Below, piece after piece: positions 1-12,700 of a stretch of 64,000 nucleotides of DNA. The position numbers and the translations under genes were made by a program. The notes beneath the pieces are model-generated. The model was not told the origin of the DNA and did no database searches. It saw nothing but the letters and a program-made list of their open reading frames with translations. Numbering within the stretch: position 1 is the stretch's first letter; each line of letters opens with the position of its first letter. The DNA comes from Deuterostichococcus epilithicus. Taxonomy: Eukaryota; Chlorophyta; Trebouxiophyceae; Prasiolales; Stichococcaceae. The DNA lies in assembly GCA_033439295.1 (NCBI GenBank), contig JAVTLE010000014.1, positions 3,100,001-3,164,000 of the forward strand, written 5' to 3'.

Positions 1-577
1 TTCGCGGCCCCCGAGCCGCGCAGCCAGGCGTCCGACGCCACCATGCGCACCTGCGGCACCTGCTACGCCAGCAAGGTGCGAGTCTGCTCTGAATCGCACG
101 TTGGCTAAACACTTCAACCGCCAGCTTACAGCGACGCAGCGTCGTCATCCTCCTACTTCCCAATGTGGTGGGCTTGCTCTGCTTTGCTGGAGGTACATAC
201 TCAAAGTTTTTGTAAACCTCCAGATGACGTCTGCAGAACCTCTTTCGCTCTCTTGTGCCGCAGGCGATATCCAACTTCCTGCGCCAGGACAACGGTGCGG
301 TGCGCCTCGAGCGCGACTGCAATGCCTGCGCCGCCGCCTCTGCGCGGCAGCAGGCGCAGCAGCTGCAGCTCAACTCCTGGCATGCTGCGCAGGACCCCGC
401 CTTCCGCTCGCAGTCCTCGGCCGCGCTGCTGGCGCAGCTTACCAGCGTCATCCACACGCACATGGCGCAGCAACAGCCGCAGCCGCTGCCCGGCGCGGCG
501 CCGACGCAACAGCAAGGCTTTGGGCCACCATNGCAGCCAGATTCGCGGAACCAGCAGCAGCAGCAGAAGCAGCAGAT

Positions 578-619
<42 letters not shown>

Positions 620-1801
620 CTTCTTACTCGTTGCGCCGACTGCAGCGCATGCGGCGGGGCTGGATGGGCGGGCCTTGAGCGCCAGCCTCCCACCTCGGCA
701 GGTGTGCAGGCATCAGTGCCGCTCTGCAGGCCGGCCGCCTGCCCGACGAGTACTGGCTCCTTCCGTTGCATCCTGCCTGTGTGTTTCTGCTGGGCTGCCA
801 GCCGCTCACGGAGATGCTTGCGCCTGCCTTGGAGGACACACATATCTCTGAACGGCGTACTTCCTCCGCCCACATCGCAGATCCCCCGCAGCCGGTCGTC
901 GACCGAGTCCGACGAGGAGTATGCGCCGCCGTCGCGGACCAGAATGACTGGCGGCCGCGCCGCGCCCGCTGCCCGCCCGTCCTCGCGCCTGGGCCCGAAG
1001 GCTGCCCTAATGAAGGCGCCTGCAAGCGGCAAGATGCACAAGACGTGCTCCCGGTGCAAGCAGGAGAAGCCGGCGTCGTGCTACAACCTGGACCGCGGCA
1101 AGCCCGACGGCCTGTACTGCCACTGCCGGTGTGCACACCCTGCTGGACAAATGCATCAACTGCGGCTGATGCCGCCTGATTCTGCCTTGCCTCTCGAGAT
1201 GATGGACCGAAAGGACATGGGCTGCTCCTCGAAGCCCTACTGTTGAGCTTTTGCCATACCCAATCTCAGGGTCTCCCGGGTCTGTCGAGAGGGTCCCACC
1301 CCGGCGCTGTGTTGGAATTTTCACAGCGCTGGCCTGGCTGAGACGTCGCTGGTGCTCATCTGCTGCAGGGCGTGCTGCGCGGAGATGAATGCAGTGCGCA
1401 ATCAGCGCAAGGTGCTGGTCACAATGCCGACAGTCGAGGCCAAGTCGTGCACGCGCTGCCGCCAGCGCAAGGTCGCTTCTGAATTCTACCGCCAGAACAC
1501 CAGCCATGACGGACTGCGCTCCTGGTGCAAGGTAAGCAGACGTTTGACGCCTGCCATGTTCCTGTCTGGACATGTGCCTCAATGCACTAGCTGTGCCTGA
1601 AGAGATGGTGGTTTGTTGCATCAGCAACTGTTTTGCCCACCATCTTGTCGCACACAAAGAGTGTCTATCCAAAATAGAGGAAAAACCAAACAAAGGCAGG
1701 CTCAAACAAGAGCGCTTACAGACGCAACCTTGCTGCTGCAGACGTGCTACTCGTCCGCCAGCGCAGCAAAGTCCAAGAGCACGCAGAAGCGCGTCAAGTG
1801 A
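1..1801 (+). CDS. Multi-zinc-ribbon polyglutamine protein (5' end outside window)
   Basis: Unrecognised protein, partial at the left edge. Phase-consistent exons are 1-75, 264-703, 892-1128, 1369-1531 and 1742-1801 (about 324 residues in the window). Spliced, it holds three CxxC...CxxC modules. The first begins CGTCYASK and ends DCNAC. The second begins KTCSRCKQEK, contains DGL and ends CRAC. The third begins KSCTRCRQRK, contains DGL and ends WCKTC. Each looks like a small treble-clef or zinc-ribbon knuckle. An intron cuts the closing CxxC of modules 2 and 3 at almost the same place. A polyglutamine tract (CAG repeats, 552-618) lies between modules 1 and 2, and an acidic/Ser patch precedes module 2. 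The tail is short and basic. An ambiguous base sits at 532. The module resembles zinc ribbons of putative nucleic-acid-binding proteins, but I cannot name the family. A related protein lies at 9752-13453. Confidence 0.7.
552..618 (+). repeat. CAG microsatellite encoding polyglutamine
   Basis: Nearly pure CAG tract with two interruptions, in frame inside exon 2 of the zinc-ribbon gene, giving a Gln-rich stretch of about 20 residues. Likely length-variable between strains. Confidence 0.9.
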
Positions 1802-2785
1802 GGGTGTGTCCAGGCAGCAAACTGGAAATTATCATTCAGAGGGAAGGGGCAAGTTTTTCCGTCGGTGATGGTTGCGCTTGCGGCGAACGCTCTGCATCGC
1901 CGTAGCTGCGCCATCATGGTCGACAGGTCAGCGCAAATTCTGCCGCCGCTATAGTTCATGATGATTGAAGATAGATTGGCTGCGATGGGTTCTTCGTTGC
2001 GCATGCCGGCCAAACCATCTTCGAATCTGCTTGCCAGATGGTTTGATGCTGTTTGCCGAGTGGCAGGGTGTCTTCTTCCACATGACACTCAGCACTGTTT
2101 GCAGTTCTTGAAGTTGAATTGATTTAAACTTGTACTGGAGATCGGAGAAGCATTGGGTGGAAATTTTGTTTGCTGAGATGTAATCTCCTATTTTCGCTGC
2201 GCTGTCCTCCATCGGTCATTTTAACTACTAGGGTACCTACGTTTTGAAGTTGTGCGCGTAGCTACTTCACCGCAATCAGCAGGGTCAACCGCATTGGTGT
2301 TTACAGGGAGGGGCCTGGTGCCGCCGGCTGTGCATGCGGGTGCGCCGCCAGGCCCATCAGGCCCGGTCTAAATTATTGAAACTGGGTGAAGCAATGCCGC
2401 CGATCACGAAGGCGCATATGGGAGCTCACCACCAGCGCTGCTCGCCTGGCGATTACTCCGCAGATAATTGTATGGCTGCCGGCATCGCCGCCGCAGCCGC
2501 CACTACACGGTAACGGACCTCTCAGCGCTTGGGAGTGCTCAAGCATGAGCGGAAGTGGCGATAATATGGATCCAACTGTTGTGTTCGTCAAGCTAGTTCG
2601 TCGAGATAGACAGTCAGCAGGAGGGGTGGAGGAGCAACATAACAACCGACCTGAGTAAAAGTATGGACACGATGTACTTACAAATTAAGATTCAATATTA
2701 TTCCATTTTGCACAACTGCATGTCGCAGCTGCAGCACTGTGTGCACTGCGTATATACATGTCTGCGTCCTGATCAACGTCACGCG
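1802..2785. other. Intergenic region, 3' UTR of zinc-ribbon gene and upstream of AAGAB-like gene
   Basis: This stretch is lower in GC than the exons, and I see no convincing gene. A minus-strand frame of 87 codons (1949-2212) starts with ATG, but its composition is weak and no domain is recognisable. The AAGAB-like start codon follows at 2786. Confidence 0.5.
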
Positions 2786-4427
2786 ATGGACGCATTACCG
2801 ACGCTGTTGATCGTGGGCAAAAGGTCATCCGGCAGATCGGCGTTTGTGGCGAAGCTGCAGGCGGCTACAGCGTCGCCTAATCGAAGCTCAGATGCAGGTG
2901 AGCTGCTTGCAGTGCTGCTGAAGCTGCTCGTGCGTCGGATGTGATGTTGACCGAGCCAAGCACCCTGATCAGGTGACAAAGCCTCAAAAGTGGACCGCTG
3001 GTCCAGCAGCCTGATACAGTTGAACCTGCAGGGTCGCACCAGGTCCTGATGCTCGACAACAAGTATTATACGGCCTCCGTCGCGATCGTGGATGTGCCGC
3101 CCGAGTTGGCGGCACAGCACACTGACGCCTCGTCGCCAGAAGGCGTCGTCCTGCTGTTCGACGGCTGTGACGCCAACTCATTCAGCACGGCTAGGGATGC
3201 GCTGCAAGCCAATGGCGGCAGCGCAGAGGTTCAGCTCTGCGTCGCAAACGGCATGGCTCCGTCAACCGGTGAGCATGGGTCAGAGCGCCCTCATGTTAGA
3301 GCGCTCTCATGCAGGCTGCAGCATGCATAAACAGCGCGTTAGGTCTCAAACAGCCCGTCTTGTCCGCCGCAGGTGACGCAGATGGTGCAGAAGCCCAGGA
3401 TGTGCGCAGCGCAGCGCAACAGTGGGCGTGCAGCGAGCTGTTTGACTACATCGAAGTTGACACTGACAGCACGGCGGCGGACGAACAGCTCACGTTGGAT
3501 GGCGGTGAGTCATCAAGAGCCCACAGTCGCTGGATGCTGCCAGGTGTTTCACGATCTAACTGCGCAACATGACCCTTCGATCCGCCTGCGCACAGTTTCA
3601 GCTGACACCGGAGGCACTGTGTGTCTGCAAGTGCGTGACCGTACCAGCCTGCGGTGCTCAGACTTGCCAGACCTGACGTATCTTTGATGCTTGCAGAGCG
3701 GCAGGGCATCGGCCGGGTCCTGGAAGCGCTGCAGGCGCACATGTGGCCGGGGCTGCAGATGAAGCCGCCAGGCGGCGGCGGCGGCGTGGCATCTGCAGCC
3801 GCAGCAGGGGAGCGCAGCTTCTCGGGGTCGGCCGCGGTGGACGGCGCCGGCGAGCAGGCGGCGGGCAGCCACACTGCAGCTGGCGCAGCGTCGCCGGCTG
3901 NCGCTGNCGGCCTGGCACGGGCGGACGGCGCAGCCGCCAACCCGCCCGCCGGGAAGCAGCCGGAGGACGCATTTGGCGCCATCCTGGGGGTGGAGGACAC
4001 CGATCTGGATGACGATGCCGACCGGAAGTTTGCGCAGCTCATGGGCCAGCTCGCAGGTGGGATCATACAGGCAGGCGTGTGGCCTCCATGCCGGCGCAGC
4101 GCATGCGCATGGAAAGCAGCAGCAGTTGTCGCAGGTGTCTATGGAGCCGCTGCCCATAGGGCCAGCATCCTGCACCACCCGCAGCCTGGCTGCAATGCGT
4201 CCTATGCTGCAAGTCGACTCCTAGAAGTCTAGAGAAGTCAAGCGGCTGACAACAGCCTTCTGCATGCGTGCGCAGGCGCCCGGGAGCAGCTGCAAGCGCT
4301 GCCGGACGAGAAGCGGCGCGCCGGCGCGGAGCAGCTGGCACTGCAGATGATGCAGCTGCTGGGAGGCGACGACAGCGACACCGGCGGCGAGGAGTCGGAC
4401 GCCGCCAGCGCCTTGGCGGAGGACTGA
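2786..4427 (+). CDS. AAGAB: Alpha/gamma-adaptin-binding protein p34 (AAGAB-like)
   Basis: Homologue of AAGAB/p34, a cytosolic chaperone that helps assemble the clathrin adaptors AP-1 and AP-2. Exons are 2786-2897, 3020-3268, 3373-3504, 3697-4056 and 4276-4427, phase-consistent with GT-AG introns, giving about 334 residues. The N-terminus (TLLIVGKRSSGRSAFVAKL) has a glycine-rich G-domain-like start typical of this Rab-like fold. The middle carries WACSELFDYIEVD followed by GIGRVLEALQAHMW, which matches the conserved segment before the linker in p34. The C-terminus is helical (REQLQALPDEKRRAGAEQ) with an acidic tail, as in the family's oligomerisation region. The linker in exon 4 is Gly/Ala-rich and has two ambiguous bases (3901, 3907). 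The match rests on remembered family features, not on a search. Confidence 0.8.
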
Positions 4428-4874
4428 CCCTGGGCCATCACGCGGCCAGCAGGGGCTTGGGCGCAGTCGTGTGTTGGCTCGAATGACTGCTGGAGCGACA
4501 GCAAAGCAAGCCAAACCCGCCAAGCTCCCTGTAGGTAGGCTGCAAAGTCAATTTTCTCAGGCACCTGCGACTGTGCTCGTACCTCATGCACCCAAACATC
4601 GGAGCATGCTTCGGCCCGCCGGGCGGTAGCCCTCGTGGCACCCGCTTGGAGCGCTTGATCGGAGAGATCAAAGAGTTTCACGGAAGCGTAAGCTCACTGA
4701 CGGCATGCCACTGGCCGCAGGGCTTGGCATTGTATCAAGAGCGTCCGCGGTCTACTGCCAGCCACCGCGTTGCAAGGACGTGTGCGGGGCACCGAATCTG
4801 TACGCTGGGCTTCCTCGGAAACGTTGCATGTTTGTGTCTGTCGCAGTTTGCTGTGTGGACCGATGTGTAACATG
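4428..4874. other. Convergent 3' intergenic region
   Basis: Lies between the AAGAB-like stop (+) and the WD40 stop (-). No gene is seen. A TGTAA, the usual green-algal polyadenylation motif, occurs near 4866 on the + strand and could serve the AAGAB-like mRNA. Confidence 0.4.
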
Positions 4875-7480
4875 TCAAACCGTTTCCCACACATGCAGCG
4901 CCGCTCCCATGGCAGCGACTGGTTCTAGTTTGCTGGCTGCAGCAGTCGTGAACACCACGCGGGCGCCGCTGCTGTTGACAAGACTTTCGCCAGTGTCAAA
5001 TAGAGGATCTGCACCGTCAGAGGTCCCACTGGTCTCCTCTGGCGCCGCAGTTGCTGCTGGCTGAGGTCGCGCTGCTCCTGCACCCAGTGCACATACCACA
5101 CTCACGCATGTTCAGACGGTTGCATGCGCCGCCTGCAGCAACACCCACCAAGAACAATACGAAAGGTAGCCATGGCTCTGGGGGTATGCCAGTTGTGGAC
5201 AAACATGCACAATGAAGGGGCGCACCGCCAACAACCAGGAGGGCGCCCTCAACGCTGGCGGCGATGCAGTACAGCGAGTCCCGACGCTCGGTCTGGTGCC
5301 TCGACACCACCCGCAGCCCACCTGCTGCTGTCATGTGCCGCGGTGAGTGCCGCAGCAGGCAGAAGACGAGAGGAAGCGCCATCTGCTTGCCGCGAAGCTG
5401 GCACTGACACAGGACAGGGGCCCATTGTAAATGGCAGCACGCACGACGGAGGCCAACTCTCAGTGGCGGCATGGAATGACGGCGCTCACAGCGCCCACCG
5501 TCAAGGTCTGTCGGGTCGATGATCATGATGGTGCCGTCGGCACCGCACGCAGCCACCGCGCCGTCTGACAGCAGGCAGCAGCCGTGCAGCGCCACTGGCG
5601 CCATGCCGCGAGCGAGCTCTGCACGCTGCCTGATGTCCTGCAACACCGACAACCGCCAAGACATTTTCATCGACACCAGAGTAGCCCTCGGATGATTATA
5701 TACGATATACGAAGCAGGCCGACCTCTGTGACTTCATGTCGTCAGAGGACCGTTACATGGGACCCTGACAGCGTGGGGCACAAGCGGGTTGCACAGGCGC
5801 TCCATGCCGCGCGCACCAGGACGACGATCTCGCCGGCCTTGCTGAGGGACACCAGCGCGCGGCCGTCGGCGGTGTAGGCGCAGCCGGTGGCGATGGCGCC
5901 GTGCAGGCGGCGGCCCCACAGCGGCTGCAGCGCGGCACCGGCGCTCCACAGCCGCACCGCACCGTCGGAGCAGGCGCCCGCCAGCAGTGCGCCGCCGTCA
6001 GGCTGCTGCCGCAGGGCAAACACGTAGCCCGGCCGCCAGCGCGCGGGCATCGCCGCTGCGAGCGTCGACAGATGTTCAGCGTCGCATGCTGCAAGGGCGG
6101 CTGCAGTGCGCACTGGCGCTGACATGCTTCGGAGCTGCAGCCCCGGCTCGGCGGCTGGCCGGACAGCGCTGGTCAGGAAAAGGTTGATGCAATGGCCCCA
6201 GCGGGCTGACGATGCTTATCTACATCACCTGCTTCAGGGTCCAGAGGCAAGCTTGGCATGTCGGGAGGTTGACTGCGCTCACACGCGCCCGCTGCATTGC
6301 ACCTGCTGCCGCAGGCTTTGGGCCGCAATTGGCAGCTGCCAACGCCCTCGCATCGCCGGCTGCCCCTTGCCGCAGTGTCTGCCAGGGTCGGCCGAGTGCG
6401 CACCTGCGCGCTTGTCGCTGCCCACAGCCGGCGGCCCCGACTCCTGCACCAGGGTGGCGGTCGCCAGGTCCCACTGGAACAGCGAGTCGCCGCTGGCGGT
6501 GCACAGCGCGCCCTCCCGCGCCTCCAGAATTTCGCACGCATACACCTCCTCTGCGCATGGTGCACGACAGGCTGCGTCAAAGCTCCTTGCAATGTTGCGC
6601 TGGAGGCGCGACAGACGTTGACGCGTGCCGTGTTTTGGATGCCAGCGACAATGCTACACTGCAGAGGAGTGGCGAGGGCAGTGTGCTAGATAACAGCAGA
6701 GTCGGGGATGCACTGCAAGCAGATCCGTGGAGCGCCCCAAGCACCTGGGTGGTCGCGCAGGCAGGCGGCCGCCTCCAGGGTGGCAGGTTCCCCGGCGGCG
6801 GAGCCGCGCCTGACGTCGTACAGGTGCGCGGTGCCCTCCGCTGTGCCTGCGACGCGGCACCCGGCACAGCTACATGAAGCCGGCCGCCAGGGGCAGAGGC
6901 GCAGCAGGTGGGCACACCCACGGAAACAGCCAACTCGGTGGTGCACAGCCTGTCAACACGCAGTGCGCCAGGTCAGCGCAGGGCCATGCCCCGGGGCAGG
7001 GGCATCGGTCAACATGTGCAGACCTGTTGACACGTGCACAGGTTTTGCGGTCACCCGGTCTGCTTGACTGGCCAGACAATGATTCGAAGCACGGCACCCA
7101 CCCGTGGCCAGCAGCGCTGCGTCCCGCGAGAAGCTGGCGCACATCGCCGAGTCGGCCACCGCCACGCTGCAGCTCTGCCGCCAGGCACCCGCGTGCTCCG
7201 CGTCCTCCCACAGCCGCACCGTCTCGTCGTCGCTGGCAGTGGCCAGCAGGTGCGGCGCCGCAGCGGAAACGCTGACGCCGAAGATGCTGCCGGTGTGTCC
7301 TGCGTGATGGGCATGCACGGTGTCCGTCCTGTGAATGATCGGTGCGATGGTCGACTTGCCGACAGAATTGTATGTCTGCAAAACTGCTACGCCTGGACGT
7401 AAGCAGTCGCACGTAAGTGGCAGCGTTGAGATGTGCAGCGCGTCTGCACCTGCAGACTCGGTGTGCGCGCCGAGCGGCAT
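4875..7480 (-). CDS. WD40-repeat protein
   Basis: Minus-strand gene; exons in transcript order are 7450-7480, 7098-7299, 6745-6869, 6404-6550, 5817-6088, 5499-5637, 5226-5321 and 4875-5077 (404 residues, all junctions in phase). Successive WD-type blades are visible: GHTGSIFGVSVS to TASDDETVRLWED; GTAEGTAHLYDV; TASGDSLFQWDL; ACSDGAVRLWS; a further blade ending GEIVVL; and GADGTIMIID. The C-terminus ends ALHVWETV. This is enough for one beta-propeller with little else. The partner and pathway are not recognisable. ATG at 7480 is the first in-frame Met, but that exon may begin at an acceptor near 7515. A possible upstream coding exon at about 7571-7661 did not join in phase, so the 5' end is uncertain. 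Confidence 0.7.
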
Positions 7481-8078
7481 GTTGCTGGAGGCGAGCAGCG
7501 GGGCGGCGGAGACGCTGTGAAGTCACTCAGCGATGTGAAAAGGTCCTCAGACCACCACCCAGCGCAGCAAGGCTGCTCTGGAATTCAAATTGTCGCTGCG
7601 CCGCCTCCGCGCTCGCCGTGGGACCAAGTACACCAGGTTGCAGTGGTCCGGAAGCTGCTGTGATGTCAAGTGAGTCAGAATCACTTTGTTTGCAGAGCCG
7701 GAATCAGTGGATAATGCGTCCAGCAGAATCTAAGCTCGTCGTGATTCGGTGGACGCTTCCGTGCACCCAAATCGACAACCAATGAAATTGCACTTGCACT
7801 TTCGGCACTGGGACGGAGATCTGGAGCAGCCCAGATCGATGGTGACTCTATTGTCTAGTGTGGCGCGTCTGCATTGCATTGCGTGTTGCATTGGGAGTTT
7901 GGGACTGACTACCCCTCGCAAGCTTGCCTCCTCCCCTCTTCCTGCTGTCCAGCCAGACGCCGGGCTGCAGGAGCACTGGCCACTATCTGCCTCTCACTTC
8001 TGTGCAGCTATTTCTGTGCAGCAATTCACGGCTTGGCACGGCGAAGTACACGGCTGTCCTGACAGAAGCCCGCGCACA
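7481..8078. other. Divergent upstream region (WD40 gene / YidD gene)
   Basis: Holds the 5' ends of two genes transcribed apart. The 7571-7661 segment could be an extra 5' exon of the WD40 gene. No other gene is seen. Confidence 0.4.
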
Positions 8079-8698
8079 ATGCAGCAGAGGGTGGCACGCA
8101 GCGCCGCGGTCACGCAGTCCTGCCTGCAATGCCGGTGGCAGAAGCTCGCACCTCCACCGGCAAATGTCAAGACACTCACGCCATCCATGCAGCGGCAGCA
8201 TGTGCGCCTGCGACAGTTGATTCGTTCTCATCCCGCAGCCGTGCGCCCCGACGCCGAGAATGCACAGAGCAGCCAGCCAGCGCCAGCGGAGCGGAGCGTT
8301 GAGCAGACGCACGCAAACGTTGCAGGCGAAGTGTCAGAAGACGGGCCCGCCTTGCAAGAGCCCGAGACCCTTGGTGTGAGGTGTGCCGTGCATCAAGCTG
8401 AACTGCCGCAGGAGAAATGTACATGGTGTCGCAGTACGATGCTGTTAGACTGACGGTATGACGCGGTTGCAGGTTCATGCTTGTCCTCGTCGCAGTATAC
8501 AAGCAGGGCATCTCGCCGCTGCTGCCGGGGTCGTGCCGCTACATCCCCACTTGCTCCACCTTTGCGGCGCAAGCATTCGAGCGGCACGGCGTCTTCCGCG
8601 GCTGCGTCCTCACAGCGCTGCGCATCGTGCGATGCAACCCCCTAGGCAGCAGCGGCTACGATCCGGTCCCAAAAGAGTGGCCCTACAGGTGGCTATGA
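8079..8698 (+). CDS. yidD: YidD-family membrane-insertion factor with N-terminal transit-like leader
   Basis: Two exons (8079-8380, 8473-8698) give 175 residues. The last ~73 residues are a full YidD domain (DUF37/haemolytic domain): VAVYKQGISPLLPGSCRY, then IPTCSTFAAQAFERHG, a conserved RxxRCNP-type segment (IVRCNPLGSSGYDPVP), and an aromatic end. In bacteria YidD is a small protein that acts with YidC in inserting inner-membrane proteins. Here about 100 residues precede it, rich in Arg, Ser, Ala and Gln and poor in acidic residues at the start, as in a plastid transit peptide. I infer a nuclear-encoded plastid protein working with the Alb3/YidC thylakoid insertase. The junction uses donor AG|GTGTGC at 8381; an alternative GTGAGG site four bases upstream is out of phase. 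The first ATG of the frame used is 8079, but a further 5' exon cannot be excluded. Confidence 0.8.
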
Positions 8699-9751
8699 GT
8701 GGAAGGGGCGGTGTCACCGAGGTTGCCGGCATGATGCCCAGACTGGCGCTGATGTCTTGCGTTGACGCTGTTGTGAAATTGGCCGTTGGGTTCAGGCATC
8801 GTCTAAATGCTGCTGTCTTAGCTGGTTGTACCAAGTTGTGGCAGGATGCCCCAGTAGTGGTGTGCATGCGGTGACAGCAGTGAGACTCGCCGCGCCGGCA
8901 CATGTACCTTCTATGCGGGCGCTGCCACGGTCTGATATTGCCCAAGCAATCGTCGACCAATTTGGCGAGCTATACTTGAGCAGCTGGCCGGATAGGCTCG
9001 TGCTCCGGATGCGCTTCACGCTATGCACTTGATAACATTGAACAGCTGGCAACACGGCATCGCCCAAGGCCCAACCCATACGAGGGGTTTTGCGGGGCGC
9101 CACTCCTGGCAAGGCATCGGTTGAATTGGCCAGTGAGTTCGCAGGGTATTTCGGACGTGCATAGCCCAGCAGGACGGTTCATGGCGAGTATAGACGGAGC
9201 GAACAAGGACAGGTCTGTCAGTGGTTGCCGAGTCAACGCATTCTCTGGTTTGGCTGGTCACGGCAGGCAAGACGCACCCTGCAACTGCATGAATTTGCAG
9301 CGAGAATTGCGATGGACTAACTGCAGCACGAAAGCAGCATTTGAGTCGCACACATGAACCTAACATAACGACGCACACAGCGACTCGATTGCGTCGCGCC
9401 CGTTTGAGCGCTGCATGCCGAACGGTGGCACCGCCTGGGCTGTTGTATGGCTCTGCACCACCGGGATTGTATACGGACTGATGGTCTCGGGGCAGCGTCA
9501 ACCTTCCAGATCGTACGTGGCTTCGATCTGTTGGTCCTGCAGGTAATTGGTGGTTGCCAATGGACGCTCGCTCTCCGGCCTGACAGCATGATCGGAGAGC
9601 CTCATGCGAGCGTGGTCACTGCAAGGTGACACTTGCACCCGGATTCGGTCGGCAGCTTTACACCATTGGCGTTTGCCTGTTCAGAGACAGTGTAGCGCCC
9701 TGTCCAAGCGCGACGCTGATTCTCAGATGCCACCTCCAGGCTGGCGAGCGT
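8699..9751. other. Intergenic region between YidD gene and Ala/Gln-rich zinc-ribbon gene
   Basis: No reading frame here has recognisable content. It should contain the YidD 3' UTR and the promoter of the next gene. The frame used for the next gene stays open up to about 9626, so its start may lie a little upstream. Confidence 0.4.
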
Positions 9752-12700
9752 ATGATGGCCACGGCGGAGCGCCCGCTGCAGCACTCGGCATCCATGCCCG
9801 CGCCGCCGCTGGCGCACCAGCGGTGCCCCGACGCTGATGCAGCAGCGAATTTAGCCAAGGCAGTCAGCCCCGCGGGAGCGGCTGTGACGTCTGACGACTC
9901 GGGCGCGGCGCTGGGGCAGCAGATGCAGCCGTCCACGCCTCAACACCAGGAGACTGTAGGCAGCCAGGCGCAGCAGACCCCGAGGGAGGCGGCACTAGCT
10001 GACCTGCGCCCGACAGACGCCGCAGCGCCTCTGGAGCGAGCGCTGCTACCAGTGGCCCCCTCGGGTAGTCCCCTCAGGGCATTTCTCGGCCTCAAGCTTG
10101 CAGCGCCACCGCAGCAGCAGGCGGCAGCGCCAGAAGTACACGGAGCTGGGCAATGCGCAGGGCAGCCGGACCCACCATGGGACGTACCTGCACCTGCTGT
10201 GGCATCGGGCACTGGAGGAGCAGCGAGTGCAGATGCGCAGCCGGTTCTTCCTCCAGGCTGCGACGCCGCTGCTGCGGCAGGTCGTGCGCCAACAGTCGCC
10301 GCTGGGCGGCAAGTGTGGCCGCCGCCCCTGGCATTGCAGCCACCGCACCTGGAGGCACAGCAGCGGCAGCAGCAGCCGCAGCAGCAGCAGTGGCAGCGGC
10401 AGCAGCAGCGGCAGCGGCAGCAGCAGGACCCTGCGGCAGCAGCTGCAGCAGTAGCACGGGCGGCAGCGGCAGCAGTGGCAGCAGCAGCAGAGCCTGCACG
10501 GCGGTCCTCGCCGCTGCAGCAGCCGGAAGGGCTGGGCGGCCTTGGCCTGGTCGAGGCCCTCAGGCGGCGGGCATCGCAGGCGGTGCAGCTGAACCCGCAA
10601 GGGCTCTACTCGCAGCCTGCAGTGCCGGCAGCTCCCACGCAGCCAGATGCTGCCGAGGCGCTGGCAGCTTCTGTGTTGCCGCCAGCGACAGCGGGGGCCA
10701 GGACAGTGCTGGCGGCCTCGGCTGCGCCGCCATTCGCAGCACGGCGCGACACGCCGCCCGACGCAGCGCCGGCAATGCGTTCGCCGGCGATGGACGCACC
10801 AGCTGCAACAACAGACGCACCGTCAGCCGCAGCGCTGGCCTTGGCAGCTCAGCTGACGGGGCCTGCGCACATGGTGGCGTCCGCAGCAGCGCGCGCGGCG
10901 GCTGCGCGGATGGTGGCGGCCGCGGCGGCGACGCCCGCGCCAAACCCCCAGGCGCTGCACAGGCAGGCGGACAGCGCGGTGGCAGCCGCCACCTTTGACG
11001 CCACCTTTGCCGGCGTGCCGACGCACAAGCGGTGCTCGGCCTGCCACTGCGTCAAGTCCACGCCCAGCTTCCAGCTTCCCGGCATGGCGGCGGCGTGCCT
11101 CACAACTGTGTGCAGCGATTGCAGCCGGGCTGCGCAGCTGCCACCTGCCTCCATGCGTGCTGCCTGGTGAGCTTCGTTGCCACACCTTGAGAAACGAGTG
11201 CCTGTTGCATCTAGTGCACTGGTACAGCTGGATGTGCCACATGATGCGACCTTACCATTCAGCGTGGCAGTGTCATGGCTTGTAATCTGCCGCTCAGATG
11301 GCGATGCTGTTGTACAGGAAAGCGCCTGAGAACCTCCCTCAGGGGTTTGCATGGCTGTCGCAGCCTAGCTCTGCGGCCATTCCACAGGTGCGAGCACGTG
11401 CTCATGCTGTTCTGCCATGCTTTCCACGAGGTCAGACTGACATTGGGAGCAGGACAGGAGCAAAATGGCATCGAAAGTGGCCAAAGCATGTGATGGAAAT
11501 GCTGACCCCCGTAGGTGCAACCGGTAGATCGGCCGGCGGTGCAGCAGACATACCAGCAAATCCTGCTGACGCTGGCGCAGCAGAGCTGTGCAGGGCCGGC
11601 CAGCTGGTCGCTGCAAGCGCCCGTGATGGGGGCGGTGCCGCGCCCGCCCCCGGGCGTGGCAACCCCGCGCTCGTCCTGCGGCATCGGCGCCCAGCCGCAC
11701 CACCGCTTTACAGCAGCGGCGCTGCGGCAGCAGAAGCGCCAGGAGCGGCAGCAGCAGCAGCAGCAGCACCATCAGTGGCGGCAGCGGCAGCAGCCCAGCA
11801 TGCGAGGCAGCGCCACGCCCCGGTCTGGCGGCAGATTTAGCGCAGATGCCAGGCGCTGGACCGATGCTCCAGACGGCTCCCTCGAGACGGGCCTCAGGTG
11901 GGCGCAAGGTCCACGATTGCACAGGCAGCAGGTGGCGCCTTGCATCTATGCTCGTTGAATGCTTGGGCCGGCAGGCAGGGCTGCACTGCCAGCAGCCACG
12001 TGTCCTTTCGTTAAAAGCACCCGGATCTTGACAGCGAGGGGCGACCAGACAGGGCACAGAGTGACTGTCACACTTGCTCCCTGAAGCACGCGCCACATGT
12101 CGCATGGAAAGGTGGAAGGCAAAGCGGCCGCGCAACGTCAACACGATGGTGCCGATCGAGGAGGCAGACGTCTGCCCGGGCGGCGCGGCGGCAGGCCCAC
12201 CGGCGGCGGGCGCCACCTTCGACAGCTCGCGCAGCTCGAAGGACGCTCCGCCGCTGCCGCCGGTGCAGCAACACAACAGCGCGCAGGTATGGCGGCCTTC
12301 GAACTGCTGTCAGCATCTCAATGTCCGCACTTCTGTGCGTATTTGAAGTTGCTCGTCAACCTGTCTGTGCGATGGCCTGCTGCAGCGCCTGTCGTGCAGC
12401 AGTCGTTTCACACACCTTCGAAAGGCGAGTCTGTTACAGTAATGGCGGTGTTGGATCATCACGCAGATCCGGCACCCGCTGCTGCAGGCGGCGCAAGCGG
12501 CTGCGCGCTGCCATCAGCAGCCGACGGCCACAGCAGCAGCAGGCACAGCGGGGGCCTTAGCCACGCTGTCAGCTGGCTCGGCCGAGCATGCACACACGGC
12601 AGTCTGCGCCTCTCAGATGCAGGCGCATGCCGCCTCCTTGCGCGCCGCCTCGAATGGCAGCATTAGCCAGCCGCCTGCCGGGCCTAGGCAGTCCAGCGGC

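Noticed and set aside
1949-2212. Minus-strand 87-codon frame starting MEDSAAK
   Set aside because: No recognisable domain, no supported continuation by splicing, and it lies in probable 3' UTR of the zinc-ribbon gene.
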